From contig NZ_JFKE01000001.1 in NCBI RefSeq assembly GCF_000647975.1, positions 186,001 to 250,000 on the forward strand: a stretch of DNA of 64,000 bases, written 5' to 3'. A model generated the notes under the pieces. That model had not been told where the DNA came from and did not search any database. It saw nothing but the letters and a program-made list of their open reading frames with translations. This stretch comes from Actibacterium mucosum KCTC 23349 (GTDB lineage Bacteria; Pseudomonadota; Alphaproteobacteria; Rhodobacterales; Rhodobacteraceae). How positions within the stretch are numbered: the first letter of the stretch is position 1; each line of letters begins with the position of its first letter. Shown here piece after piece: positions 9,107 through 18,455 of the stretch. A program made the position numbers and the translations under genes.

Positions 9107-10093
9107 TCAGGCGTGTCGGATGCGCGGGTCGGTCAGCGTCAGCAAAATGTCCGACAACAACGTCCCGATGATGGTGAACAGCGACAGGATCAGGATGAAA
9201 CCGCCGGCCATGTACATGTCTTGGTTTAGCAGCGCGCGCAGCAGCAGCGGGCCGGTGGTGGGCAGGTTCAGCACAACCGCGGTGATCACGTCACCCGAGA
9301 TCAGCGCCGGCAAGGCCCAGCCCACGGTGGAAAAGAACGGGTTCAGCGCCACGCGCACCGGATAGCGCCAGACCACTTCGCGCTCGCTCATGCCCTGGGC
9401 ATAGGCGGTTTCGACATAAGGTTTGCCCAGCTCTTCCAGCATGTTGGCGCGCATCACACGCAGCAGACCCGCCGCCCCGCCCGTGGCCAGAACCACGACC
9501 GGCACCCAAAGGTGGGCCAGCAAGTCCCAGAACCGTGCAAAGCTCCACGGGGCATCGGCGTATTCGGGCGAGAACAGGCCGCCCACGTGGAAGTTGAAAT
9601 AGGCAAAGCCCAGCCACATCAACACCAGCGCCAACAGGAAGTCGGGGATACCACGGCCTAGAAAACCCAGCACGGTGAAGACATAGTCAAAGATCGAGTA
9701 TTGCCGCGTGGCCGAGTAAACGCCGATGGGAATGGCAATTGCCCAGGTCAGGATCAGCGATAGGGTTGAAATCATCAGCGTCAGCGCGATCCGGTCCCAC
9801 AACAGGTCCGACACCGGCAGCTTCCAGTCCAGCGACAAGCCGAAATCGCCGTGGAACACGATCTTGCTGATCCAGTTCCAGTATTGAACGATCAGCGGCT
9901 TGTCCAAACCGAACGACGCGCGCAGCTCGGCCGCTTCTTGCGCTGTGATCTTCTCACCCAGTTCTTCCAGCTCGGCGATATAGGCGGTGACATAGTCGCC
10001 CGGCGGCAGCTGGATGATGATGAACGTGGCGATCGAAATCAGGATCATCGTGGGGACCGACCACAAAATGCGTTTGACGATGAACCAGGCCAT
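9107..10093 (-). CDS. Dpp/Agp-type ABC transporter permease (DppB-like)
   Basis: A 328-aa permease with the classic DppB layout: one N-terminal membrane segment (residues 8-28), a periplasmic loop carrying the family landmarks (PPGDYVTAYIAELEELGE, ASFGLDKPLIVQY), then five segments with the EAA loop (AYAQGMSEREVVWRYPVR). AAGGAGAG sits 6 bases before the ATG. It lies 112 bases downstream of the binding-protein gene; that gap holds a strong hairpin (10147-10174). Forms the translocation pore with the second permease, 10 bases away. Confidence 0.93.
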   Translation of the reverse strand: MAWFIVKRILWSVPTMILISIATFIIIQLPPGDYVTAYIAELEELGEKITAQEAAELRASFGLDKPLIVQYWNWISKIVFHGDFGLSLDWKLPVSDLLWDRIALTLMISTLSLILTWAIAIPIGVYSATRQYSIFDYVFTVLGFLGRGIPDFLLALVLMWLGFAYFNFHVGGLFSPEYADAPWSFARFWDLLAHLWVPVVVLATGGAAGLLRVMRANMLEELGKPYVETAYAQGMSEREVVWRYPVRVALNPFFSTVGWALPALISGDVITAVVLNLPTTGPLLLRALLNQDMYMAGGFILILSLFTIIGTLLSDILLTLTDPRIRHA

Positions 10094-10146
10094 GCCGGTC
10101 TCTCCTTAATGATTCTGATGTGAGTAGTTGGGGAGTGTATCATGGG

Positions 10147-10174
10147 GGGTCTGGCGACTGGCACCGCCAGACCC
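10147..10174 (-). ncRNA. mRNA hairpin between binding protein and permease genes
   Basis: A perfect 10-bp stem (GGGTCTGGCG with CGCCAGACCC) with an 8-nt loop, located 31 bases after the binding-protein stop codon. There is no U-run on the transcribed strand, so it is more likely an mRNA-stabilising or attenuating hairpin than a full terminator. Not an RNA gene; listed as an RNA structure. Confidence 0.5.
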
Positions 10175-10205
10175 TTAGGACTAGTCGAAGGGAGAGTTCG
10201 CCTAG

Positions 10206-12107
10206 TTATTCCTGTACGAAATAGAACTGTTGCGCCTGTGCCAGGCCGATGCCACGCAGGGCGTCGTCATCGATCATGCCAGCCGGGAAGTTTTTCAGAT
10301 CGTTGGCACGGACATACATTGCCGGTGTTTCACCGATCAGGCCGATGGTCCAACCTTCGTCACGGAACAACGAGACCATCTCTTGCGCCTTGGCGTTGGC
10401 TTCGTCCAGAGTGCCGGCCGATTGTGCCTCTTCCCAGGTTGCCCAGACCGAACGGATTGGGTGATCTGCCGGAGGCTCTACACCACTTTCACCTGCCGAG
10501 CTCCACCACTTGAAGTAGTTATGCGCGTGGCCATAGCGGCCCAGGAACCGAACCGGGTCTGCAGTGATGATTGACGAACGGTCAAAGTTGTCGAGCAACA
10601 TTTCAAACTCGCCGGTTTCCACGTGCTGGGTGACCAGCGTGCGGTCCAGGTTGCGGATCAGCGCCTCGACACCAACCTCGGCCCAGTTCGCCTGCACCAG
10701 TTCCAACATGGACAGCATGTTGGCGTGGCGGGTTTCCACAACGATGGTCAGCCGCTCGCCATTGGGGCGCAAACGATAGCCGTCGTTATCGCGCTCGGTC
10801 AGGCCCAACTCGTCCAGCAAAGCGTCAGCGCGGTCCGGATCCCAGTCAACCCACTGCGCCTCAAGCTCGGCGTCGTAGAAGGGCGAGCCGGATACCGGAC
10901 CAGCCTGGCGCGGTTCACCAAGGCCCGAGAACGACAGCTCGTTGATGGTTTCGCGGTCAATGGCAACCGACAACGCCTCGCGCATGCGCTTGTCTTCGAA
11001 CAGTGCGCGCAGACCTTCGTCCGGGGTGTTGAGGTTGGGATAGATCGTCCAGGTCGACGCCTTTGTCCAGGTCACCACCTCATAATCACCAGAGGCTTCG
11101 TTTTCCTTGAACAGGGTAAAGTCAGCAGGCGACAGGTGACGGGACTGCAGGTCGATCTCGCCCTGAACTACCATCAGGTTCAACGCTTCGTTGTCCTGGA
11201 ACAGCTTGTGCTCGACCCGGTCGATATAAGGCAGCTGGTTTCCGTCAGCGTCCACGCCGTAGTAATACGGGTTACGCTCCATCACCACGGTGTCTGCAGG
11301 CGGCGGTGTGACAACGCGCCATGCTGTCAGAACGGGCATGTCGGGGTTGAACCACCATGCCTGAATACGGCCTTTGTCGCCCCACAGGTCTGTCCACTTT
11401 TCAGCACCCTTGTCCGCCATGACAGCAGCCAAGGCACCTTCGTCAGCATATTTGGGGTGGAAATCCTTCATGTAGTGGAAGGGTTCGATAAAGCCCGGGC
11501 GGTCGAGGCCCGGCTTGCCGGTGCTTTCCTTGGCCAGAACTGTCAGGAACAGCGGATAGGACGCGGCGAAGGTCACGGTGAACGTTTTGTCGTCCACGAT
11601 GTCCAGAACCATCGGTTCGCCCGCAGCGGTGTAAAGCGCCGGAATAGACGGCATCAGGTCGCCGTTCAGGAACACGTCCTCGTACCAGAACTGCACGTCA
11701 CGGGTGGTGACGGGTTGGCCATCAGACCAGCGCATGCCATCGCGCAGCGTGAAGGTGAAGACGGTCGAGTCGCTGTTCGCATCATAGCTTTCGACCCAAC
11801 CGGGCACGTAGCTGACATTCTGGTCGGCGTCCATTACGGCGCGCAGCACGCGCTCTTCCATCAGCTTGGTGGGGCCCCAGCGATCCGAAGGGCCTTTGAA
11901 GGCGCGGTTCCAGGTTCCACCATAGGTGCCGATGCTGTCCACGGTGTCGATGACACGCGGGTTTTCCGGCAGGCGTTCGTCAACGGGGGGCAAGGTACCG
12001 GCGGCAACTTGCTCGGCCAGCATGGGCGCCTCCTGGAAGGCCAGCGCAGATTGCGCAGCCAAGGCGGCGGCCATTGCCGTCATGGAAAATAGGCGGGTTC
12101 GGTGCAT
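10206..12107 (-). CDS. ABC transporter substrate-binding protein, SBP_bac_5 (peptide/oligosaccharide) family
   Basis: A 633-aa periplasmic binding protein. It begins with a signal peptide (about 1-23, ending QSALA) when started at the ATG at 12107, which has an ideal AAGGAGG site; an upstream in-frame ATG is ignored. Family-5 landmarks follow: SDSTVFTFTLRDGMRWSDGQPVT, then NPDMPVLTAWRV, and the late section TIVVETRHANMLSMLELVQANW. The length is above typical DppA (about 535) and fits the group that binds oligosaccharides, such as AgpA. It is the first gene of the six-gene operon running to the GH28-like gene. It is divergent from lacI, with a 226-bp shared control region. Substrate inferred from neighbours: pectin-derived oligomers. 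Confidence 0.92.
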   Translation of the reverse strand: MHRTRLFSMTAMAAALAAQSALAFQEAPMLAEQVAAGTLPPVDERLPENPRVIDTVDSIGTYGGTWNRAFKGPSDRWGPTKLMEERVLRAVMDADQNVSYVPGWVESYDANSDSTVFTFTLRDGMRWSDGQPVTTRDVQFWYEDVFLNGDLMPSIPALYTAAGEPMVLDIVDDKTFTVTFAASYPLFLTVLAKESTGKPGLDRPGFIEPFHYMKDFHPKYADEGALAAVMADKGAEKWTDLWGDKGRIQAWWFNPDMPVLTAWRVVTPPPADTVVMERNPYYYGVDADGNQLPYIDRVEHKLFQDNEALNLMVVQGEIDLQSRHLSPADFTLFKENEASGDYEVVTWTKASTWTIYPNLNTPDEGLRALFEDKRMREALSVAIDRETINELSFSGLGEPRQAGPVSGSPFYDAELEAQWVDWDPDRADALLDELGLTERDNDGYRLRPNGERLTIVVETRHANMLSMLELVQANWAEVGVEALIRNLDRTLVTQHVETGEFEMLLDNFDRSSIITADPVRFLGRYGHAHNYFKWWSSAGESGVEPPADHPIRSVWATWEEAQSAGTLDEANAKAQEMVSLFRDEGWTIGLIGETPAMYVRANDLKNFPAGMIDDDALRGIGLAQAQQFYFVQE

Positions 12108-12190
12108 CGTTCTCCTCCTTAAGCACGAGCTGTTGGGCCTGTCCGTCTTGCGGATCTTTGCGTCCACATCTGGCCCTCGTCCAACTGCAA

Positions 12191-12204
12191 AAATGATTTC
12201 ATTT
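12191..12204. promoter_or_regulatory. Candidate LacI-family operator in divergent promoter region
   Basis: The inverted repeat AAATGA-TT-TCATTT lies between the divergent binding-protein operon and the lacI-type gene, 84 bases before the former's start. It is the clearest dyad in the 226-bp gap and has the size of a LacI-family operator, although most such operators have a central CG. A second short palindrome, TTCATGAA, lies at about 12242-12249. Confidence 0.4.
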
Positions 12205-12333
12205 CCGGCCTCGGATCAGCAAGGAAGGTCTATAAAATTTATTTCATGAATCACTGATGCGTGGTATAAGCCTTTGCAAATAAACAAAGATGACACCACG
12301 ACGATACCTCATGTTAATCAATTCCGAGGGAAA

Positions 12334-13374
12334 TTGACAACCGAATCCAAAGCCCGCGTTCGCGATGTCGCCGAGATTGCAGGCGTCGCGGTATCCACCG
12401 TCAGCCATGTGTTGAACGGAACGGCACCCATCAGCCAGGAAGTGTCTGACCGCGTGCTGGCCGCAGCGCGCGAAACCGGGTACCTGGCCAAACGTCGACG
12501 CAAGGCTGCCGTGGCACTTTTACCAACCGTTTTGCTGGCCGCCAGTGACGCAACTTTCCCAAAATCCGATCGAAACTTCGTTGCTTGGACGATGCTGAAT
12601 TCCTTTCGACAGGAATGCCGGGCGCGGTCCATCCGGTTGATCCCGCAGATCGATAAGGGCGACCTGATCGTCCCCGAAAAGCTGGTTGCGGCGATCGAGA
12701 AACACCGCCCTCAAGGCGTTGCCATCGTTCAGGACGACCGGACCGAGCTGATTGATGCCATCCACGCGCTGGAACCTTCGGTGGTGATCCTCTCCGGTCA
12801 GGATCCATCCATGCGGGTGGATACCGTTTCCCCCGGCAATCGCTTTGCCGCACATATGGCGACCAATCACCTGTTCAGCCTTGGCCACCGCCGCGTTGCG
12901 CATGTTACCTATGGCACTCGCCTGATTGGCACGCATCGCAAATATGGCTATCTGGATGCCTATCGGGAAAGCGGCCTGCAAATGCCGCCCGGTTCCATCA
13001 TCGACGTAGGCGACTATCGCCCGGACGTCGTGGCCGAGAATATGGCTGCTTGGTTGCAGTCCGAGGGACGCAATATGCCTTTCACGGCCTTCTTTTGCGC
13101 CGCCGACAACGTGGCTTTTGGCGTTATGAAAGCGTTGACCGAGGCGGGGCTGCGCATTCCCGAAGACGTCTCGGTTCTGGGCTTCGATAATGTCGCGCAG
13201 GGCGAGAAAAGCTCGCCGCCGCTGTCCACGGTGCATGTGCCGATGGAAGAGATCGGGCATGTCGCCCTGAACCTGCTGGAAGAGGCGCGGACCCTGCCCA
13301 AAGATCAGCGTAGCGCCCGGCGGGTCGAGCTTGGCTGCCGCGTCATTCCACGCGGCAGCGTCGCAGCGCGCTAG
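12334..13374 (+). CDS. LacI family transcriptional regulator
   Basis: A 346-aa repressor. The N-terminal helix-turn-helix reads RVRDVAEIAGVAVSTVSHVLNG, followed by the hinge and a periplasmic-binding-protein-like sensor domain (about 60-340) with the usual SVLGFDN motif. I choose the TTG at 12334, because GAGGG lies 5 bases upstream and the helix-turn-helix then sits at its normal place; a longer frame starts at another TTG at 12274. It is divergent from the importer operon and convergent with the GH105-like gene (4-bp stop overlap), so it very likely controls both as a repressor released by an imported sugar. The inducer is not known. Confidence 0.92.
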   Translation: MTTESKARVRDVAEIAGVAVSTVSHVLNGTAPISQEVSDRVLAAARETGYLAKRRRKAAVALLPTVLLAASDATFPKSDRNFVAWTMLNSFRQECRARSIRLIPQIDKGDLIVPEKLVAAIEKHRPQGVAIVQDDRTELIDAIHALEPSVVILSGQDPSMRVDTVSPGNRFAAHMATNHLFSLGHRRVAHVTYGTRLIGTHRKYGYLDAYRESGLQMPPGSIIDVGDYRPDVVAENMAAWLQSEGRNMPFTAFFCAADNVAFGVMKALTEAGLRIPEDVSVLGFDNVAQGEKSSPPLSTVHVPMEEIGHVALNLLEEARTLPKDQRSARRVELGCRVIPRGSVAAR

Positions 13375-14426
13375 CCGCGTGCAAGTTCCATAAGAAACAA
13401 CGAGCCCAGCGCCTGACCATAGGGTGTCGGCAAATTGGGAATACGTCGATAGAACTCCAAATCCGGGCCCATGGCCGTACCGTCCGAGACCTCTTGCAGG
13501 AACCCGTTTTCATCCACTCGTGCAGCAACGGCTTGCAAAGCTTTCGCCACCAATTCCTGATGTGACGCGGGCAGCAGGTTCAACTTGATCCCCAAGAGCG
13601 TGCCATATGCGATGCCGGCCGTGCCGGATGCCTCCACCGGGCTGGACGGGTCATCCAGCAGCGTATGGAACATACCATCTTCGCGCTGTAACTGCGCAAG
13701 CGCGTTCACTTGCGTTATCAGCACCTCGCGCAGGAACCTTGCGGTTGCGCCCTCGGGCGGCGCGATGCGAAACAGCTCGGGGATGGCAATGGTCAGCCAC
13801 GAATTGCCCCGCGCCCACAGCGCCCGGGCATAGTGGTGCCGGCCGATGAAATTCCAGCCGTGAAAGAACAGCCCGGATTGCACATCACCCAGATGTCGCA
13901 CATGGGTCAGAAACTGGTAATGCGCCTCGTCCACCCAATCTTCGCGGTTCAGGTGACGCCCTGCAGCAGCAAGAAACAGCACCGCCATGAACAGCGTATC
14001 GTCCCACAGCTGCCGGTCATTGTCGCGTTCCTTGACCGTGTGCTGAAACCCGCCCTCTTCGGTTTTGGGCATCTCGTCCACCAGCCATTGCGCCCAGTCG
14101 CCGATCTGCGTGTCCCAGTCGGGGCGCTCAACCTCGCCCGCCAACAGTGTCAGCGCCAGCATCGGCGCGGTCGAGTTCACCTGACGGCGGGGCAGCCCGC
14201 GCGAGATCTGCCAGTCGTACCACCGCGCGATACGGTCCATCGCGGAACGGTCTCCGGCGTCCTGCGCAGCGCGTAAATCACCGTACAGGCCTACGCCCAC
14301 TTCCCAATCCCACTCGTCGAACACAATCTCATCGGTGCCGGCGGCGCCGTTGTCACCAATACCCTTCAGTCGGCGAAAGCCGGCCGACAGCGCGTCGATC
14401 TTGCTGCGCAGCGTGTCTGCGTTCAT
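13371..14426 (-). CDS. GH88/GH105-like unsaturated rhamnogalacturonyl hydrolase
   Basis: A 351-aa cytoplasmic enzyme of the (alpha/alpha)6 family that removes 4,5-unsaturated uronic acid from the non-reducing end of lyase products. Landmarks are LWDDTLFMAVLFL (the Asp pair region used for hydration of the double bond), GWNFIGRHHYARALWARGNSW and YGTLLGIKLNLL. The start is set at the ATG at 14426, which overlaps the stop of the 821-aa gene as ATGA; a longer frame would read far into that gene. The product of such hydrolysis fits the GH28-like and GH63-like enzymes in this locus and points to rhamnogalacturonan or polygalacturonan degradation. Confidence 0.88.
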   Translation of the reverse strand: MNADTLRSKIDALSAGFRRLKGIGDNGAAGTDEIVFDEWDWEVGVGLYGDLRAAQDAGDRSAMDRIARWYDWQISRGLPRRQVNSTAPMLALTLLAGEVERPDWDTQIGDWAQWLVDEMPKTEEGGFQHTVKERDNDRQLWDDTLFMAVLFLAAAGRHLNREDWVDEAHYQFLTHVRHLGDVQSGLFFHGWNFIGRHHYARALWARGNSWLTIAIPELFRIAPPEGATARFLREVLITQVNALAQLQREDGMFHTLLDDPSSPVEASGTAGIAYGTLLGIKLNLLPASHQELVAKALQAVAARVDENGFLQEVSDGTAMGPDLEFYRRIPNLPTPYGQALGSLFLMELARG

Positions 14427-16888
14427 TCTTGATTGTCCTGCAATTGGGTCCAGGGCACGTAAGCGCCGCCAGATATGGATACATGTGGGACTTTGCTGCG
14501 CCCCTCGGGCGGAATGTCGAGCGCGGCACCATCCAAGTCGGCCGAGCCATGCTGCGCCAATTGCAGCGGTCCATCGGGTGTTTTGAGCGTCAGAACGCCA
14601 TGACGCCAGTTGGGCTGCATGGCATGACACATAGCCCGGAATTGATCAAAACCGCCGTCTTGCGTGGTATCACCGGCAACAATGGCCCAACCTTGGTGAC
14701 GGCCAAATTGGCGCCACTCGTGGCCTGCATAGACACCGGTTTCCGTCGCCAGCAAAGGTGCAGTGCCGTAAATCGCGCCATAGCCTTGGCCGCAGCGCAC
14801 AAAAACCCACTGATCCCCGATCTCGACCTCGTCCAACCGATTGGTTGGAACAAAAAGGTGGCTGAACGGAATGTCGTCCGGACCGGGTGTGAAGTGTAAC
14901 AACACAACGCGCCCGTGCTGTGCAACACGCGGCATCCGAGCGTTTCCAGCCCAATAAGAGGGCCGTTTGGACCCCCAGGTTTTCAGATCACCGGGTTGGT
15001 TGACCCAGATGCGCGCCAAAGGGTCCGCTGCAAACTGCATGTCAACGACATGCTGTTGGTGCCCATCCGTACCCGGCTTATGATCCTGCACCGACGACAG
15101 CTGCACGTCCGCGCTTTTCCAGAGGCTCAGTTGGCCGGGATGCAATCCCTGGGCATATTGCGCCCGAACCACCGAGTTGGCCGCAGGGTAGGCAAGTCCA
15201 CGCAATCCCGGTGGCGGCACATAGCCCGACAATGCCAACATCACGGCCGCTGCATCCTTGCCCGGCACATGGCCCCCCCCAAAAAGCAGCGCCGCGACGG
15301 CCCCAAGCTCGGTCATTGGGCCGGCAAGCAGTTCTTTTTCATATATACGCCCCTGACTACCCGCTGGCACGCCGCCGCTGGTGTGAAGAGCTACCATGGC
15401 ACTGATCTGGTCCAGCAAACCGCGCGCGCGTTTGGTCAGGACGCTGTCACCTGACAGCGACACCAACGCCGCCAAGGCACGGTAGTTGATCGGATAATAC
15501 GCGGCCGAGTTCCATTCGGCCAAGCCATGCTCGTCGATGGCGTCAAACCAATAATGCAGGCGCTCGGCCCCCCGCTCGCGCTGCGTGTATCCGGATTTGC
15601 CCGAATTCGTGAATTTCTGGTCCGGGAACATTTGCCCCGCCAAAAACTGCGCGATGTGAAAGCACAAAACGTGGTTCTCGCTCCAGAACCACATCACATC
15701 ATTTCCGGGCTCGTCCATCCAGTAGCGAAAGCCCAGGATCGCGGCGCGCAAACGGTCGCGTTGGTCGGTTGGCAATGTCTCGGCATGGCGTGCCCAGATC
15801 CACAGCAGAGACATCATCCGGAAGTCGGCACAGTCCTTGCGACGTTCGACATACTCCAATGCATCGTCCAGTGCCGCGTGATGCTTGGCGCCAAAGGTTC
15901 CTGCATCAAGTGCGGCCAGAACGCCGGCAATATCGTCGCCGCAATCTGCCACTTGCAGAAATTGCTGCCGCCGGGTCGTGAAATCATGGCCGTTGATCCG
16001 ACCCTGCCCGCCGAGCACCGTGGTTCCGATGCTGCGGGACAAGCGTAGCGGACCCATTGTTGTACCAAAGGCCATCACCGTGCAGCCAGCAGGGACCAAC
16101 ACATCAAAGAACGGGTTGTCGGCGCTCAGCACTCCGGTTTGCTCACCCCAACAAAGGTTTACAGGTATCGGTCCAATATTGTCCGACGTAATCCGCACGG
16201 TTCCGGCTTCATGAAACACGGCGTCGGTTCGCAATCCGTCCAGCACCTCCAGCGCCGACGAAATGTCGGCGGCAGAAACGCCGGTGGCTTCAAGCCCGGT
16301 TTGCAAATCGTTCCCTTGCAGTAACGTCAGTTCGAAACCGTAATTCGTGTCGCGTTCGTGCAGATCCTCGAACCGTACTGTCAGCAACGCCTCGCCCGCC
16401 GGGGCATCCACCGTGAAGGTGTGAGTTTGTTGTACGTTGCGGCGGAACGGTTCAAAGACGCAGACCGGCCGGTCGTCCAGCCACACATGCACACCGCCAG
16501 CGGTTTTCAGCTGCAACGCCAGGCGTTGTGCCGACGCTGATTGCAACCGAACCCGCGCATACCGAACCCGCAGCATGGGGATATGGCAAAAGTCACCATA
16601 ATCCACTTCGGGCGTGTCGCCCCCCACATAGATCTCGGTGAACCCTTCGGTGGCGCATGCGATTTTGCGACCGGGCAGCATATTGCGCAGCGCGCGCCGG
16701 CAGGGCAAGTCGCCAGTATCGACCCACCCGTTTTCGAACTCGTAGGTGACCTTGTCCGACATCTGCATCGGTTTGCCGGGAAACGGTGTTTCCTCCACCG
16801 GCGTTACGTTCCACCGATTCAGCGCCGCACCCTGCGGCCAGCTTTGCCACAAGATCTGCGTTGTTATGTCGGTTGCGACGATGGTCAT
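14423..16888 (-). CDS. Unassigned 821-aa protein, probable toroid-type polysaccharide-active enzyme
   Basis: I do not recognise a named family. What can be seen: no signal peptide; an N-terminal beta-rich part (residues 40-190) that resembles a carbohydrate-binding jelly roll (LRVRYARVRLQSAS, GVHVWLDDRPVCVFEPF); a second beta part to about 310; a helical part (about 320-560) with SENH (403-406) and EWNSAAYYPINYR (458-470), reminiscent of the Asn-His and Tyr active-site layout of (alpha/alpha)-toroid polysaccharide lyases; and a C-terminal beta-rich part (about 590-800). It is translationally coupled to the GH105-like gene by ATGA. A lyase or hydrolase acting on uronic-acid oligosaccharides is the best inference, not a proof. 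Confidence 0.75.
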   Translation of the reverse strand: MTIVATDITTQILWQSWPQGAALNRWNVTPVEETPFPGKPMQMSDKVTYEFENGWVDTGDLPCRRALRNMLPGRKIACATEGFTEIYVGGDTPEVDYGDFCHIPMLRVRYARVRLQSASAQRLALQLKTAGGVHVWLDDRPVCVFEPFRRNVQQTHTFTVDAPAGEALLTVRFEDLHERDTNYGFELTLLQGNDLQTGLEATGVSAADISSALEVLDGLRTDAVFHEAGTVRITSDNIGPIPVNLCWGEQTGVLSADNPFFDVLVPAGCTVMAFGTTMGPLRLSRSIGTTVLGGQGRINGHDFTTRRQQFLQVADCGDDIAGVLAALDAGTFGAKHHAALDDALEYVERRKDCADFRMMSLLWIWARHAETLPTDQRDRLRAAILGFRYWMDEPGNDVMWFWSENHVLCFHIAQFLAGQMFPDQKFTNSGKSGYTQRERGAERLHYWFDAIDEHGLAEWNSAAYYPINYRALAALVSLSGDSVLTKRARGLLDQISAMVALHTSGGVPAGSQGRIYEKELLAGPMTELGAVAALLFGGGHVPGKDAAAVMLALSGYVPPPGLRGLAYPAANSVVRAQYAQGLHPGQLSLWKSADVQLSSVQDHKPGTDGHQQHVVDMQFAADPLARIWVNQPGDLKTWGSKRPSYWAGNARMPRVAQHGRVVLLHFTPGPDDIPFSHLFVPTNRLDEVEIGDQWVFVRCGQGYGAIYGTAPLLATETGVYAGHEWRQFGRHQGWAIVAGDTTQDGGFDQFRAMCHAMQPNWRHGVLTLKTPDGPLQLAQHGSADLDGAALDIPPEGRSKVPHVSISGGAYVPWTQLQDNQE

Positions 16889-17125
16889 GCAAGACAGCTT
16901 CCGTTCAGGTCTGGCGTTCAGCCTAATGTCGGGCCTCCCTTCAATTCAAACATGGTTCGTGAAAAAAATTTCGTGGCCAGCGTGTTGACGACCAAGACCT
17001 GTTGCAGGTTTCCCGTTGAAACAGGTGCAATTTTGCAACCTTCAGATCAGGTTTGGAATTTCCTGAACCAAAGCGCTAAGGTGCCGGCAATCTGGCCCCA
17101 GCGGCTGACCGCAGTTTTGCAAAGA

Positions 17126-18454
17126 ATGAGACACGACGTGAACGCTCCTACCCCACTGACCACTATTCCCGCGCCCAGCAGCTTTGGCAAAGGCGATGTC
17201 TTTGTCTTGTTCGGCGAGCTGTTCAGCCGTGGCTATGCCACCGGCCTGATCGACGCCGCCAAGGCGGCCGGCATGACCGTGATCGGTGTGACCGTGGGCC
17301 GGCGTGACGACAATGGTGCGCTGCGCGGCCTGACGGACGAAGAACTGGCCGCAGCCGAAGAGAACCTTGGCGGCAAGATCATCAACGTGCCTTTGATGGC
17401 CGGTTTTGACATGGATGCACCCGAAGGGGCCAAGACGCCAACCGATCTGGTGGGCGAGATGAGCATCGACAGCTGGCAGGAACACAGACTGGATTGGGAC
17501 CTGATCGATCAGTGTCGCGCCCTGGGGACCGCCCGCTTTACTGATGCTCTGGCACAGGCAGTGGCCGGGATGGACGAACTGATCCCCGACGGTGCAAATG
17601 TCTTTTTTGCGCACACCATGGCCGGTGGCATTCCGCGCGCCAAGGTGTTCATGGCCATCGCCAACCGCATCTACAAAGGCCGCGGCGCCCGGTACGAACC
17701 CAGCCAGGCCCTGATCGACAGCGACCTGGGAAAGCTGATCCTGCAGAATTTCGACGAAGTCTCTGCCAACACCTTTGGTCATCTGCTGACCGGCACCAAA
17801 GCGCTGCGGGAACGGATCGAGGCCACTGGTGGTCAGGTCCGCTATACCGCCTATGGCTATCATGGCACGCGCATCCTGATCGATGACCAGTACCAGTGGC
17901 AGACTTACACCAACTACACGCAGGGCTATGCCAAGAAGCGGTTGGAGGGCATCGCGCAGGACGCATGGGCCGACGGGATAAAGGCCACCGTATTTAATTG
18001 CCCCGAAATCCGCACGAACTCTTCTGACGTATTTGCCGGGATCGAGCTGTCGCTGCTGCCCCTGCTGACTGCCCTGCGCAAGGAAGGCGGCGGGGAATGG
18101 GTCGATGCGCTGTGGGAAGAATGCCAGGCGCTGCTGAACGATGATGTGTCGCTTCAATCGGTGCTGGAGCAAGTGAACGACTATCATGTTGATCCGATCC
18201 TGCGTGCCTTTGCGGACTTCGCGCCGTGGCCCATGGCAAACAGCGCTGAACAGGTGGACAAAACGGTGGGGACCTCGCAAGCCATTGTCGGGTTGCACAA
18301 GAACCGCAAGGAATTGGTCAGCGACGTGCTCAGCCAGCATGTGGTATCGGCAACCGGGCAACTGATCTTTGACGAGGCAGGCGCACCGAACGGGCCGGTC
18401 CTGTGGCTGGATCACGACATGGTCGCGAAACAGCTGATCGCGGCGCAGGGTTAG
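17126..18454 (+). CDS. FabMG-like enoyl-ACP reductase family protein
   Basis: A 442-aa cytoplasmic protein. The start is set at the ATG at 17126 (GTG at 17138 is an alternative); an open frame continues 195 codons upstream but only as the antisense of the 821-aa gene. The N-terminus, GKGDVFVLFGELFSRGYATGLIDAAKAAG, followed by VIGVTVGRRD, looks like a dinucleotide-fold start. I recall this sequence type as the FabMG family, known from soil metagenome work on triclosan tolerance, where it replaces enoyl-ACP reductase. That link is from memory and uncertain in detail. It stands alone and divergent from the polysaccharide locus. Confidence 0.7.
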   Translation: MRHDVNAPTPLTTIPAPSSFGKGDVFVLFGELFSRGYATGLIDAAKAAGMTVIGVTVGRRDDNGALRGLTDEELAAAEENLGGKIINVPLMAGFDMDAPEGAKTPTDLVGEMSIDSWQEHRLDWDLIDQCRALGTARFTDALAQAVAGMDELIPDGANVFFAHTMAGGIPRAKVFMAIANRIYKGRGARYEPSQALIDSDLGKLILQNFDEVSANTFGHLLTGTKALRERIEATGGQVRYTAYGYHGTRILIDDQYQWQTYTNYTQGYAKKRLEGIAQDAWADGIKATVFNCPEIRTNSSDVFAGIELSLLPLLTALRKEGGGEWVDALWEECQALLNDDVSLQSVLEQVNDYHVDPILRAFADFAPWPMANSAEQVDKTVGTSQAIVGLHKNRKELVSDVLSQHVVSATGQLIFDEAGAPNGPVLWLDHDMVAKQLIAAQG

Positions 18455-18455
18455 A

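Noticed and set aside
16541-17125. 195-codon upstream extension of the FabMG-like frame
   Set aside because: It is antisense to the 821-aa gene, lacks conserved blocks, and family proteins begin near the GKGDVFVLFG segment.
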